Positions 12,015-23,500 of a DNA stretch of 64,000 nucleotides are shown in pieces (the first letter of the stretch is position 1; each line of letters starts with the position of its first letter). The position numbers and the translations under genes were made by a program. The DNA is from Pinus tabuliformis. Taxonomy: Eukaryota > Streptophyta > Pinopsida > Pinales > Pinaceae. The notes below the pieces were generated by a model that saw only the letters and a program-made list of their open reading frames with translations, ran no database searches and was not told the origin of the DNA. Where the stretch lies: positions 143,198,605-143,262,604 of the forward strand of contig CM062808.1 of assembly GCA_031772625.1 (NCBI GenBank), given 5' to 3'.

Positions 12015-14966
12015 TCATGGCCTCATGAAAACATTGTAGTTGACATGCAAGGTGGTGAGAGAATAGGCCGGAGAAGGGATCTCGTGAGGAGGCCAACAAC
12101 CGTGATGAGCAACTAGATTATCAAAGAACTGATCTATTTGATCTGCAGGCATCTCATACAAGGCCTGATATCCGGGTGCAGGGTGCCAAATAATTGGACT
12201 GCGAAATCGATACCCCAACCAAGATGGCCCTGCTTGCAGAATCTGTTCCCATAAAGGCTCACCGGCTTGCAGCCAGCTCAAATTCTCATATTTGAATGGC
12301 TCCCTGAGCTGGATGCTTGGACTAGAGGTCCGGTATCGAAATTTTGCAGCATCGATGGCAGGATCTTTAATAGTCAGGAAGTATTCCAGACCATTTCGGA
12401 TCAAGTCTTCGTGCATGGGTCCTAACATCTCACTGACACGTGGGATCCTCATAAGACTCCTATGCTCTCTCCATAGCATCACTGGGTTTCTAGGTTCAGC
12501 TCGAATCCACAAGTCTAGGCTATTTTCTTGTCTCTGAAAGGTGTTATAAGCTCTGAGCCATTTCAGCTGATTAACCCCAAATGAGATGAAGGCTTGGAAT
12601 TGTATATCGCCAACAAAAGGGCCAGGATTTAAATCAGTTTCCTGGTCTAGCACAAGGTTGTGCAAGTAAAACTCGCACAGTAACCTTTGAACCTTAACCC
12701 CATAGTGCTTGCAACAGTCTATAAAATCATTAACAGTGTTGATGTGGATAGGTGCTCCTGCCTTAACAACTTTTATTTTCAATCTCAAATATCTTTCAAG
12801 CAAAAATAAAGCATAATTTTTAACAGGGGCCCTACAAGTCAAAACATCATTATATAAGGAACACACAGTGTCCATCTGCTTAACAACATTATCTAATCGA
12901 CGAGTTACCTTAGCAACCTTTTCTTGTTCCTTCTGCCACCCCACAAAGGCTTGGCTTTCGGATTGACTCATACTCCGAAGTTGCTGTTGTAATTCTTCGT
13001 ATTTCTCCCGGGGGATTGCTTGCTCTCTTAGTTGTTCAACTTCTTGTTGGGCTTGCTTCATCATCCTGTGCAAGTTTCTCTTTTTTGGATCCTTTTTCCA
13101 TTGAGCGGGAGAGGCCGGGAATTTTGCCTGAGACTTTTTGTTGCGCTGTTTAGAGTTCAGAACCCGAATAACCCCTGAGGGTGGTGCCTCTGTTTGGATC
13201 TCCTTATTTTCTTTCTCCTTCTTGACACGAATGAAAGGCTGCTGAGGTCCCCCTGCCATTGGAACATCTTGCTGCTCTTCTCCCTTAATTGGAATGTCAG
13301 TTTGTTCTCCAGGGTCAAATGGAACAGCAGTCTGTTCCTCTATGTTATTTGGAATAGCACCCCGCTCCTCATTAACATTTGGAACAGCAGATTGTTCCTC
13401 GGCAGTAGGTCTCCTGATGGGGTTTCGACCAACAAAACGGGTTCTTGTCCTCGGGGTTCTTGTTGTAGTGGCCCTCCTCCTTTTCCTTGAGGTCCTTTGT
13501 ATTCTCAAATCGGCTTTCAAGATTCGAATTCGCTGCCGGAGCCTGGCTATAGTGCCCAACAACCTCTGCTGTTTCTTTCTTAACTTCTTAATTTCCTTTG
13601 CCTCGGCAGAGGGTTTGGCCCTTAAACCCGCTCCTTCTTCATCTGGGATATCTTCCGGCGTCCTGGGGACAGACTGTCCCTGATTGTTGTCTTCAATTTC
13701 ATCATCATAACCAGGCAGGTTTTCTTCTCCCGCCTTTTCTGCATGTACTTCCTCGGGTAGTTCTTCCTCTGCGGGATTGTCAGGGACGCCTGCTGTGCTG
13801 GAGGGCTGGCCATATTCCCCCATATTGGCCAGAACTGCTGCCAATTCCTCTTCACCTACAGGGTCCTGCGACGGGCTACCCCCTGGCTGTGTTATTTCTT
13901 CTTCTTGATTGCCCTGTTCGGTAACCCTTTCTTCCCCAGAGTGCTCGTTTTCTTGATTGTTCTGTTCGATAATCATTTCTTCCCCTTCCGGCTGACCAGT
14001 CCCGGGCCCTGATTGCTCCATATTTCCTTCAGAAGGTCCTCCTTCTGGTTCTGGAGATTCGTCCGCAATTTCAATTGGCTGGGCCGTGGTTTCCTGAATT
14101 CTTTCCAATCTTCCTCGTATCCGGGCCAGCCGAGCTGACTTCCTTGGTCTCTCAGGTAGGTTGGGGGTGCCAGCAGGTTCTCTGGGTTCCTCTGGTCGAT
14201 CTGGCGTATCGGAAGGTTGTTTCCGTTTTGAAGCGGCATGCCTTTCTGCTGCTGACTTCTTGCGTTTCTCTAATCTTTCCGGCGTACTAGAGGACTGTTC
14301 AGGTTTTGGGGGTGGTGCAGCCGATCCTCCTTCGACTATTGCGACCAGTTCCTCCCAAGTGCTTTGCTGTTGAGTGAGACTGCGGCTCACTATCAACCGA
14401 ATCAGCCCATGGTGGCTAACGACTGCATCTATGTGCTGGGCCTTTTTCAGGCTTTGGGCCGCATCATGTAGTAGCGAATTTAAAAGTGCAGGGAGATTTA
14501 CAGAGCATTTTCCTTTTAAAACAGCTAAAAGTTTCAGGTGACGAGGTCTTACCACGTCTTTTCTCCCTTCGCAGGTGATATAACTTTGCACTGTCTTTGC
14601 CAGCTCGGTCCAGGGTTCCCCTAGTGTTGCCGGCAGAACTCCTTTCCCTTTGACTGTCAAGCTTTGGCCTTCGTCCTGGAAAAGTTCCATAGCTTTTTGT
14701 AATCTTTCCTTCTTCGGCGTCCATATAGGTCCAGCAGCTGGTAATCCTGAAACTTCTGCGATGATATCCTCTGTTACCTCTATCCGCTTTCCTCCTACTA
14801 TGGAGTAATTTTCCTGCAAATTCTGCAGGAATTCCAACGCTACGGCTTCATTTGATTCCTGCAGGCGGCTGAAGTAATTCAACCATCCTACATTTTCCAG
14901 GATTTCGCGAGCAGCAGCGGAGACTGTCAGCTTGTGAGGTTCGCTTCGGACCGTCTTTCCGCCCAT
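12015..14966 (-). CDS. A1 third ORF: large protein of unknown function between pol and the 3' LTR
   Basis: An open 983-codon frame from ATG at 14966 (MGGKTVRSEPHKL); the frame is open further upstream but with no ATG. I do not recognise a catalytic domain. The N-terminal ~170 residues (VGWLNYF..L, LEFLQNLQENYS, VTEDIIAEVSGLPA, YITCEGRKDVV) and the C-terminal ~280 residues (NYALFLLERYL, LLCEFYLHN, GDIQFQAFISFGVNQLKW, LWIRAEPRNP) match the A2 counterpart. The middle is acidic and P/Q/E-rich, with a basic coiled-coil-like stretch and RKRRR, a possible nuclear signal. Five ~11-residue repeats lie at 13250-13410. There is no signal peptide or membrane segment, so an envelope role looks unlikely. 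The N-terminus weakly recalls plant-transposon accessory domains; this is not proven. Confidence 0.85.
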   Translation of the reverse strand: MGGKTVRSEPHKLTVSAAAREILENVGWLNYFSRLQESNEAVALEFLQNLQENYSIVGGKRIEVTEDIIAEVSGLPAAGPIWTPKKERLQKAMELFQDEGQSLTVKGKGVLPATLGEPWTELAKTVQSYITCEGRKDVVRPRHLKLLAVLKGKCSVNLPALLNSLLHDAAQSLKKAQHIDAVVSHHGLIRLIVSRSLTQQQSTWEELVAIVEGGSAAPPPKPEQSSSTPERLEKRKKSAAERHAASKRKQPSDTPDRPEEPREPAGTPNLPERPRKSARLARIRGRLERIQETTAQPIEIADESPEPEGGPSEGNMEQSGPGTGQPEGEEMIIEQNNQENEHSGEERVTEQGNQEEEITQPGGSPSQDPVGEEELAAVLANMGEYGQPSSTAGVPDNPAEEELPEEVHAEKAGEENLPGYDDEIEDNNQGQSVPRTPEDIPDEEGAGLRAKPSAEAKEIKKLRKKQQRLLGTIARLRQRIRILKADLRIQRTSRKRRRATTTRTPRTRTRFVGRNPIRRPTAEEQSAVPNVNEERGAIPNNIEEQTAVPFDPGEQTDIPIKGEEQQDVPMAGGPQQPFIRVKKEKENKEIQTEAPPSGVIRVLNSKQRNKKSQAKFPASPAQWKKDPKKRNLHRMMKQAQQEVEQLREQAIPREKYEELQQQLRSMSQSESQAFVGWQKEQEKVAKVTRRLDNVVKQMDTVCSLYNDVLTCRAPVKNYALFLLERYLRLKIKVVKAGAPIHINTVNDFIDCCKHYGVKVQRLLCEFYLHNLVLDQETDLNPGPFVGDIQFQAFISFGVNQLKWLRAYNTFQRQENSLDLWIRAEPRNPVMLWREHRSLMRIPRVSEMLGPMHEDLIRNGLEYFLTIKDPAIDAAKFRYRTSSPSIQLREPFKYENLSWLQAGEPLWEQILQAGPSWLGYRFRSPIIWHPAPGYQALYEMPADQIDQFFDNLVAHHGCWPPHEIPSPAYSLTTLHVNYNVFMRP

Positions 14967-16385
14967 GATTCTACTCAGAAATGGAACAGCAACTGCTTGC
15001 GGTGTTTGCGTCGCAGAGAGGATGATCACCGAGCATGCAACAAAAATAAAAAAAAGATCGTGGATGGCAATTTCCGTAGAATGGAAGCATCATACCGTTA
15101 AACCATGTCATTTCTTCGTACATTGTCTCGCCCGAATGGTGTGCAGCCACGTAATCATGGAGTAATGAAATTACCTTCCCCCCCGCGATCTGATAGGCTG
15201 TCCCCAGCCGTCAAAGAGAGGAGCAGCAGCCAGTTCGGAGGTCCAATCATAAAGTACAGCATATGAAATTATGCCATGTTTTAGAAAAACAACGAAATGC
15301 CGAAACCGAGGCAAAAAGGTAGATCGTGTTTTGCATAAGAGCCTGCGTGATATAATGAGGAGCTAGGGGATGGGACGTCTGTCAAGCGTACGAAGTCTCC
15401 AGTGGTCACTGTCAGTTCCGTTGCCATGATTGGTGGTAATAAATATTCATGCGATATATACATCGGGTGTGACATATGATCTTTGCAAAGGATAAGAGAC
15501 AGAAAAATTAATATCATACCTGTTGGTGTAATTATTACGACTTCTATGCCATTAACAGAGCCCTGCTGCCAACAGGTGTTCATAACCTTGGCAGAGTTGT
15601 TTATTTCACCCTCCGGAACCATGATCCTTTGTGTATATTCTGAAGAGTGCTTTGTCAAAATGCAGGCCATTACGCTGGCTAGGTGACCAGATGGGCATAA
15701 TGCCATTCACAAGGTAGGCACGAAACGTGGTCAGGCCGGCTCGCGATGAGACCCCTGTTCCAAGGTTTACTTGTTAGTTTACCTTCGGACCATATCCCTG
15801 GTGTGGTGGCCATTATGGGAATGCCACTTCGCTTCCATCCTTATGATCATGGTAGGCCGGCTCTTAATGAGACCCCCTATCCTGCATTTGACAATTTCCA
15901 TATTTTGTTTTTGTTTTCTTTTTGCAGAGCACCTTCTCTTATTTATTTTCATATAAGGGTGGTTCCGCACTCCTTAAGAGCGAGGAATGGAGGAAGAAGC
16001 CTTACAATCCCAACAGATAGATATAAATCGTTCATTCTTACTCCTAAGTAATGATCAAGAAAGATTTTTAGGGGAATCGTCATGATAAAGATCACCAACC
16101 AGGGTACCGGTAAATGACAATGACAGCGAAGATGAAAAGTTCACTTCCCTCCTCTTGTCCTCTTATACATGCTGGCTTCATAGTGATAGCGATTTATGAT
16201 GTGCTGATTTCGGTATATCATGGTTTTATGTTCACCGCATAAGTTCATTGTTGTATCTACAAGATTGAGGAAAACATGGGGGCAGAGCATCTTCCATAAG
16301 GGCAAAAACATGTCGATGGCATTCCTGAAAGAAGAATTCATTCGTAGGATACCATTTCTTTGAGAGGAACGACGAAAAATCGCAA
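14967..16385 (-). other. A1 spacer between hairpin array and third ORF
   Basis: About 1.4 kb with no recognisable coding domain. Short frames on both strands (for example 15281-15706 minus) have no family resemblance I can name. Two imperfect direct repeats containing GGCCGGCTC and ATGAGACCCC occur near 15735 and 15855. A G7 run lies at 15178-15184. It may be leader DNA for a subgenomic or spliced RNA of the third ORF. Confidence 0.6.
15178..15184 (-). promoter_or_regulatory. Internal G-run upstream of the A1 third ORF
   Basis: Seven G on the minus strand followed by AAGG, about 210 bases before the ORF start. A2 has nine G at 50114-50122, about 170 bases before its ORF start. A second internal polypurine tract is one reading; chance is another. 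Confidence 0.35.
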
Positions 16386-17341
16386 ATGTTGTTCCTTTTA
16401 AGAAAGGAACAACAATGATACTCAGATGCTGTTCCTTTTGAAAAGGAACAGCAGACACACTCAGGTGTTGTTCCTTTTTGCAAAGGAACAACAGAAACAC
16501 GCGAATCACACAGGTGTTGTTCCTTTTCGCAAAGGAACAGCAAAAACACATAAGTGTTGTTCCTTTTCACAAAGGAACAACAAAAAGACACAAGTGTTGT
16601 TCCTTTTCGCAAAGGAACAGCAAAAACCACAAGTGTTGATCCTTTTCACAAAGGAATAGAAAAAACACACAAGTGTTGTTCCTTTTCGCAAAGGAACAGC
16701 AAAAAGACACAAGTGTTGTTCCTTTTCGCAAAGGAACAACAAAAACCACAAGTGTTGTTCCTTTTTGCAAAGGAACAGCAAAACACATAAGTGTTGTTCC
16801 TTTTCGCAAAGGAACAGCAAAAACACACAAGTGTTGTTCCTTTTTGCAAAGGAACAGCAAAACACATAAGTGTTGTTCCTTTTCGCAAAGGAACAGCAAA
16901 AACACACAAGTGTTGTTCCTTTTCGCAAAGGAACAGCAAAAACACATAAGTGCTATTCCTTTTCGCAAGGGAACAGCAAAAACACACAAGTGTTGTTCCT
17001 TTTCGCAAAGGAACAACAAAAACACATAAGTGTTGTTCCTTTTTGCAAAGGAACAGCAAAAACACATAAGTGTTGTTCCTTTTCGCAAAGGAACAGCAAA
17101 AACCCACAAGTGCTGTTCCTTTTCGCAAAGGAACAGCAAAAACATGCAAAGGTTGTTCCTTTTGAAAAGAGACAGCAAAATCCCACAAGTGTTGTTCCTT
17201 TTCGCAAAGGAACAGCAAAAAGGACAAGTGCTGTTCCTTTTCGCAAAGGAACATCAAAAAGCACAAGTGCTGCTCCTTTTGCAGAGGAACAACAAAAACA
17301 CTTGTGCTGCTCCTTTTGCAGAGGAACAGCAAAAACACTTG
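16386..17341 (-). repeat. A1 hairpin array: 24 tandem ~40-bp units
   Basis: Twenty-four head-to-tail units of 37-48 bp, mostly 39-40. Each holds an inverted repeat: TGTTCCTTT, a 4-base centre (usually TCGC), AAAGGAACA. The A-rich linker (CAAAAACACACAAG) varies. Most units are near identical and the end units are more diverged, as expected for an array growing by unequal exchange. It lies between the pol stop (17406) and the third ORF. Long frames on both strands here are by-products of the repeat. It may form cruciforms, RNA stem-loops or protein binding sites. Confidence 0.93.
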
Positions 17342-17405
17342 GAATATAAGCAAGAAAAATCAAGAAAACATATATACAAGATGTTATGTACAAAAAATGA
17401 ATTTC

Positions 17406-20400
17406 TTAAATCATAGGTGAGGAAGATTTTGCTTCCTCTCCTAAGATTTTCATATCGGTGTCTTGTCGTAGCTGCTGACAGAAGGATTCCCGAGTGAGTG
17501 GCTTTCGATAAAGGCGAACTCGGTGGCCATTTACTTTGAATGCATATCCAGAGCTGTCAATTGTGATCAGGGTCAGGGTCCCATTGTCATGTACTTTCTG
17601 GATTTCGTATGGTCCTAACCATCGAGTCTGGAGTTTCCCCGGGAAGTCCTGAAACCGAGAGTCGTATAACAGAGCCCAGTCTCCTTCATGAAAGACTTTA
17701 TTCTTGATCAGCGCATCATGCCATTTAGCTCGCTGTTGTTGAATTAATGTTGTATTTTGTAATGCAGAGAGCCTGATCTCGTCCAGTTCATTAATCTACT
17801 GTAATCGATTGATTTGTGCCTCACTTAGATCTAGGCCGACTTCCTGTGCAGTTCGTAGCGTTCGGATTTCGAATTCTATGGGGAAAATTGGCTGCTTTCC
17901 AAACACTAATTGATAAGGCGAATAGCCTGTAGTACTTCTCCATGTGGTTCTGTAGGCCCACAGTGCCTCAGGTAGCCGAGTGGCCCAATCACGCCTATGC
18001 GATGCAATGGTCTTTGTTAAAATTGATTCTATTACCTTATTACTACTTTCTACTTGCCCATTTGCCTGCGGATGGTATGGGGTAGTGATCTTATGTTGGA
18101 CATGATAATTGTTAAGTGTTGCAGCTAATTTATTTCCAACAAATTGTGGTCCACCATCGGTGATTAGTTCTCTCGGAAGTCCATAACGTACAAACAAATG
18201 GAACAAGAATTGTATCACAGAGTCTTCTGAAGCCCTAGGTAATGATTTGGCCTCGACCCATTTAGTAACATAGTCTGTCACCACCAGAATGTATGTCCTT
18301 TGATTTGATGACGGATTGATGGGCCCAATGAAGTCCAGAGCCCATCGTTCAAATGTCTCAATGACCAATTGTGGTCTCAGAGGCATTTCATCGGCTTGGC
18401 CAGGTTTTCCTACTCGCTGGCAGCTGTCACAGGCTTGTGCAAATTTTTTCGCATCCTTGAAAATTGTAGGCCAATAGTATCCCATCTGCAATACTTTGTG
18501 TGTTGTTCGTTTTTCAGCGAAATGTCCCCCGCATGGCCCGTCATGGCAAGCTTTTAGAATGTCGAAGATTTCGTCCTCTCGAATACACCTTCTGATTTGC
18601 ATGTCTGCCCCTGTATGGAACAAATGGCCTCCAATCCACGAAAACCGAGTGCTCTTCTGAACAATCTGCTTGCGTTCCTGAGGGGTTAAGTGTTTTGGTA
18701 GCTTACCGACTGCAAGGTAATTGGCGACATCAGCATACCAGGGTGTTCGAACAGCAACAGCAAACAGGTGCTCGTCAGGAAATTGATCTTCCACTGCTGC
18801 TGTTTCAATTGCTTTTGGTATTCGTGAGAGGAAATCAGCTACAGGGTTCTCCTTGCCAGGTCGATCCTTGATTGTGATGTCGAGCTCCTGCAATAAGATC
18901 AACCATCTCGTTATTCTTGCTTTCGTAACAGGTTTATTTGCCAAATATTTGGTAGCAGATTGATCTGTATATAACACAACGGGATAGCCTATGATATAAT
19001 GTCTAAATTTGTTAACAGCATGTATTACAACCAGGAATTCCTTTTCAGTAATAGTATAATTGAGTTTGGCAAAGGATAAATTTTTGTTGATATAGTAGAT
19101 AGCGTATGGTCTCTTATCCTCTTCTTTCCCTAGAACTGCACCAATTGCTGTGTCCGAGGCATCAGATGAGATTTGAAATGGCAAATTCCAGTTGGGTCCT
19201 CGAAGGACTGGGGCGGTTGATAGAAGCTTCTTCAATTCCTTAAAAGCCTAGTCGCATTTTTCTGTCCACAAGAAATCAAAATTGCCTGTTAAAGTATATA
19301 GAGGTGCAGCAATACGTGAGTAATGTTCTATAAATCGTCTGTAATACCCAGAGAAACCGAGAAAACTGTGTACCTCCGTTTGAGTAGTGGGGGTAGGAAT
19401 AAGCAAAAGAATCTGGATTTTAGCCGGGTCTACCTGGATGCCAGCTGCTGAGATATAGTGCCCTAGAATGAGCCCTTTTGTCATCATCATGTAACACTTT
19501 TCGTGACTCAGACAAAGTCTGGTAGCGATACAACGTTGTAGGAATTTTTCCAGGGTATCTAGAGCTGGGTCGAAATCATCTCCATATGGTGTAAAGTCGT
19601 CCATATACACTTCAAGTCTGTCATTTATCAGATCTACGAAAATACTAAGGACAACCCTCTGGAATGTAGCAGGGGCATTACATAAGCCGAAGGGCAAAAC
19701 TCGATAGGCAAACGTTCCCCAAGGGCAAGTAAAGGTAGTTTTATCTTGGTCTTCAGGGGCGATTTGGATTTGATTATATCCGCTGAAGCCGTCCAGGAAA
19801 AAAAAGAATTTCTTTCCTGCCAAAGTGTCCAATACTTGATCTATAAACGGGAGAGGGAAGTGATCCTTCTGTGTGGCCTTATTAAACTCCCTGTAATCTA
19901 CGCAAATCCTCCATTTTCCATTTTTCTTGGGTACCACCACCAGGGGAGAGACCCATTTACTGTCGGAGATGGGGTAGATAAAATTAACATCTAAAAGTTT
20001 CTGAAGTTCGGCTTTGACTACTTCTTTTAGATGGGGGTTAAGTCTTGTTTGCGGCTGACGAACAGGTTTTACATCTTTTTCTATGTAGATGTGGTGGGTG
20101 CATAATTGGGGATCGATCCCTTTCATGTCAGGGTAATCCCACGCAAATGCTCCTTGATATTTTCGTAACAGATTTACAAGTTTTGCTTCTTGGTCTGGTG
20201 TAAGGTTGGTGTTGATATTTAGGGCCTTACCAGGTTCAATTTCCACTACTTTACTATTGGCAACAACAGTCACTGGTATTGTTTGGTCATGTGCGTCTTT
20301 CAAAGGGTCTTCCTCTAGCTCACTATCAAATGCTGCCTCTATCATAAAACACTAAGTGTGAGATCTAGATTCAGTTTGACTAATGAAGTTACTGATGGCA

Positions 20401-23306
20401 TCATCTTCTATTTGATCTTTAAAATCTAAAGCCTTCTGTACAGTCAATGGGGATCTGATATTGTTAGTAAGGTATGACACAGGATACTGATTAGTTTTGA
20501 TCATTGGGAGGCTTGGCTGTGCTGGAGGATATAGAACTAGATTTTTAACATTTGGTCCTTTAGTTATAGTCATGTTTCCCTGCCGGCAACCAATATAGGC
20601 ATCGGCAGTAGCAAGCCAAGGTCTTCCTAATATTAGCGGATGTCCATCCAGTCGGGTTTTTGGGTTAATTATCAGGAAATCAGTTGGATATTCCCAGGAG
20701 TCTACAGAAACCATGACATCATATAGAGTGCCTTCTGGTCGAACTACAGACCGATCTGCCAATTCTAGCAAAGTAGAAGTAGGTTCTACTGATGTGATGC
20801 CAAGTTTTTGGCAGGTAGAAGTTGTCAAAATATTGATTGCAGCTCCTAGATCAACTAAGGCGTTAGTCAGGGTTTGGCCATAGATTTGGACAGTCACTAT
20901 TGGATTTCCGGGATCTTCATATTTGATAGGTGTCTCTTTTCCTGATAATAAGTCAGATAAGGTGCCGACTACTTGGACTCTTGGGTTAGTGGTTGTATTC
21001 CTCCTTGATTTTTTTATGCACAGCTCTTTTATAGTTTTTGCGTATATGGGAATATCTTGAATGGCTTGGAGGAATGGAATTTTTATGTACAGGTTTTGTA
21101 ACTCTCCCAGAATGTCAAAGTCTGGATGTTGTGCTGGTCGTGGTATGACTAATCGTTCCGGGAAAGGAGGAGAGGATGTATTTGTTTGTTGATGGGGTTG
21201 TTCCTTATTTACACCCTCTTGTTGTGGTGGTTGTTCTATTGGTAACTGATCTTCAATGTGAACTGTTTTGTCTCCCTCTGTTTCTATGATACGTCCAGAT
21301 CGTAACTGAAGGTCATTGCACTCCCTTAGGTCAAGTCCAATTTCTAATGTTTCTATAATTTGGAGGGATTGGACTGGTCTATTATTAGGATTGGGGTTGG
21401 GTTGGGCTAGGAGTTGCGGCCTTAGATTAGACTGGGGGTTTTGTTGTAAGGCTGGCAGAGTTGGTTGAGGGAGTGGAATAGTTCCTGTTGACTGATATGT
21501 CGATCTTGGCCAATTCGTCTGCCAGGGTGAACCTTGTGAAGTAGGGGGAATCCATTGCGGAGGGTATGAGTTATTCTGCCAATATGGTGGGGTGTAAGGA
21601 AAATTTGGCCATCCGAATTGGCTTGTCTGATTCATCCATGCATTTGGAGAAGGAAACGGATGTGATGACCAATTCGGGACTGGGGGTGTAGATTGGTTTT
21701 GCCACATACCATATTGCTGAGCATTGTACTGCGGAGGATGAAAAGAAGAGGTCGGGTCAGAAAACATACCAGATTGCCTAGGTTGCCATTGGCGACGTTG
21801 GTTAACAAAGTATGCTGGTTCTGATTCTTCTTCTGCTTCCTTGTATACTGCCTTCAGTCCAGGAAGTGAGGGGCAGCTTTCAGTAAGGTGGTCTTTCGTA
21901 CAGATAGCACATGTTTGAACTATATCTAGCGGACATTCTTTGTGGCTGTGTTTTCTTCTGCATCGGGGGCAGAAAATTGCCAGATTTTGTTCCGCCTCCA
22001 TTTGCTTTTGTTTAGCCTGCACAATATCAAGTTGAGTAGTTAATGTCCCCAGAATATCAGTTTTAAAATTTTCTAATAAATTCCCTAGTTCTACACGTGT
22101 TACCCCTTCTGTTGATATTTTGTTTTCTTTAACAAACCTATCATATTCTGTTGATTTTATCCTTGTGCTGCCTCTTGAACTCCTGATGCATAAATTAATG
22201 ATATCAACAAAGTTTTCTTGGTAAATATCCCCTTTTCCCATGATATTCAATGTTTCAATCCACTACTCTTTCATTCCTCTAATCAATGCAGTTCTCAACA
22301 CATTATCAGGCAGAGGTAGTGATGCATAGGGGGATCTCTGTAAATTATACTGGAAACGTTCTACGTATTCTTATAAAGTTTCATTTGGTCTGGCCATCAT
22401 TTGGAAAATTTCATCTTTTAGCTCTCTCGACCTACAATAATCCTGATATTTTTTAAGAAAGGATTCCTTCATTTGCTCCCAGTTATTTATGACTCCACCA
22501 CCTAAACCCATGAACCATCTCAGAGCTGCTCCTTTTAAAGTGGAGGGGAACAGCTTTAATTTCTGGGGGTCAATGGTGTAATCATACCCTCTACATAGCA
22601 CGTCGAATTCAAATAGAAATGCATCGGGGTCTTCTGATGTAAGTCCATGAAACGTCGGGATATGTTGAAGAGGTATCACTTTCATGGGTGCATTTGCAGC
22701 AGAATCTACTATAGGATATTGCAATGTAGAAGTTTGAGCATTTGGCTGATTCTGCGCCATTGGATCAAATATGTGCCAATATCCTTTCGGAATTTCTAGG
22801 AGGGTGTTCCTAGGTTGAGAAGGGACGGCCTTGGCAGGAACTGTTTTAATGACACTTCCCTTATCTGGGATTTCTATCTGAGGGAATGGGGTGCCTTCAA
22901 TGTTAACTTTGGCCGTGCTCCCCCTATCTGGGCTGTTTAACAATTAGATTATCCTAGAAGGAGACCTTGGTTCCTTTATTTCCCCTGTTTCCCCTTCTCC
23001 TTCACAAAGATTGCTTAAATTCCCTTCTTTCAGCCGTTCTGACACAGAATTTCCAATTTCCTGGAAGTCTTGCTCATCAGTCTGACTATGCACCTCAGCG
23101 TAGGCTCTAGATGGTGATGTTGTAGCCTGAAGGGAACTAGTAGGCTGCTTAGAATGAGTCCTTCTGAGGCCTACTGACGGCTGAGATTCAACTTTCTTAT
23201 AGATTTCGTCTATGAAGGTTGTTCGGCCAAGGGTCACCGGTCCTTTGGCTTTTTCAGGTTTGACTGGAGTTTTGATATTCTTTTCTAACTTTTTCTGCTT
23301 AGTCAT
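17406..23306 (-). pseudogene. A1 gag-pol polyprotein, one frame with six in-frame stops
   Basis: From ATG at 23306 to TAA at 17406 the reading frame is never shifted, but it has stops at 22944 (TAA), 22371 (TAA), 22263, 20352, 19248 and 17796 (all TAG). Domains: gag core (PTFHGLTSEDPDAFLFEF, RWFMGLGGGVINNWEQMK) about 22690-22400; CCHC-like knuckles (CPRCRRKHSHKEC, CAICTKDHLTESC) about 21975-21870; protease with VDLGAAINIL near 20860; reverse transcriptase (GKWRICVDYREFNKATQKD near 19905, VYMDDF near 19600); RNase H (ISSDASDTAIGAVLGKEED near 19160); integrase with an HHCC finger (HDGPCGGHFAEKRT, CDSCQRVG) and DD-E core (ALDFIGP, ITDGGPQF, NGQVESSNK) about 18540-18030; C-terminal GPYE module about 17600. 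It is not translatable as it stands. Confidence 0.93.
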
Positions 23307-23479
23307 GCACTCTAAAAACTACTAAATCCTATTCAACCAGCAATTCTGCTAAGAGAGCATACGGTGGAGCAGGCCTTTTACATGCTCCGTACGCAGGTTC
23401 TTACCTTCCATTTTTAAAATCCAACTCCCCCCTAACAGCTTTGCGCACTACTCTATAAAGGGCAAATGGCTATACTCCT

Positions 23480-23497
23480 TCCCCGGCAACGGCGCCA
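23480..23497 (-). other. A1 primer binding site (tRNA-Asp)
   Basis: The minus strand TGGCGCCGTTGCCGGGGA matches the tRNA-Asp 3' end perfectly. It is three bases from the LTR end. A2 and A3 have the identical site. Confidence 0.92.
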
Positions 23498-23500
23498 AAA

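Noticed and set aside
13194..13924. Plus-strand ORFs opposite the A1 third ORF
   Set aside because: They are shadows of the minus-strand coding sequence and its repeats.
12015..14966. Envelope glycoprotein (env-like ORF of Athila)
   Set aside because: No signal peptide, membrane helix, cysteine pattern or glycosylation-rich ectodomain is visible; basic and acidic low-complexity segments point to a soluble, possibly nuclear protein.
15281..15706. 141-codon minus-strand ORF as a gene
   Set aside because: No start context, no family resemblance, no matching frame in the A2 spacer.
16386..17341. CRISPR-like appearance (regular palindromic repeats)
   Set aside because: The linkers are near identical rather than unique spacers, the host is a plant, and the array sits inside a retrotransposon.
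16141..17416. Many overlapping ORFs of 100-235 codons on both strands
   Set aside because: They arise because the ~40-bp hairpin units lack stops in several frames. The products are simple repeats (AVPLRKGTTLVCFC-like) in every frame and strand, so none is a supported gene.
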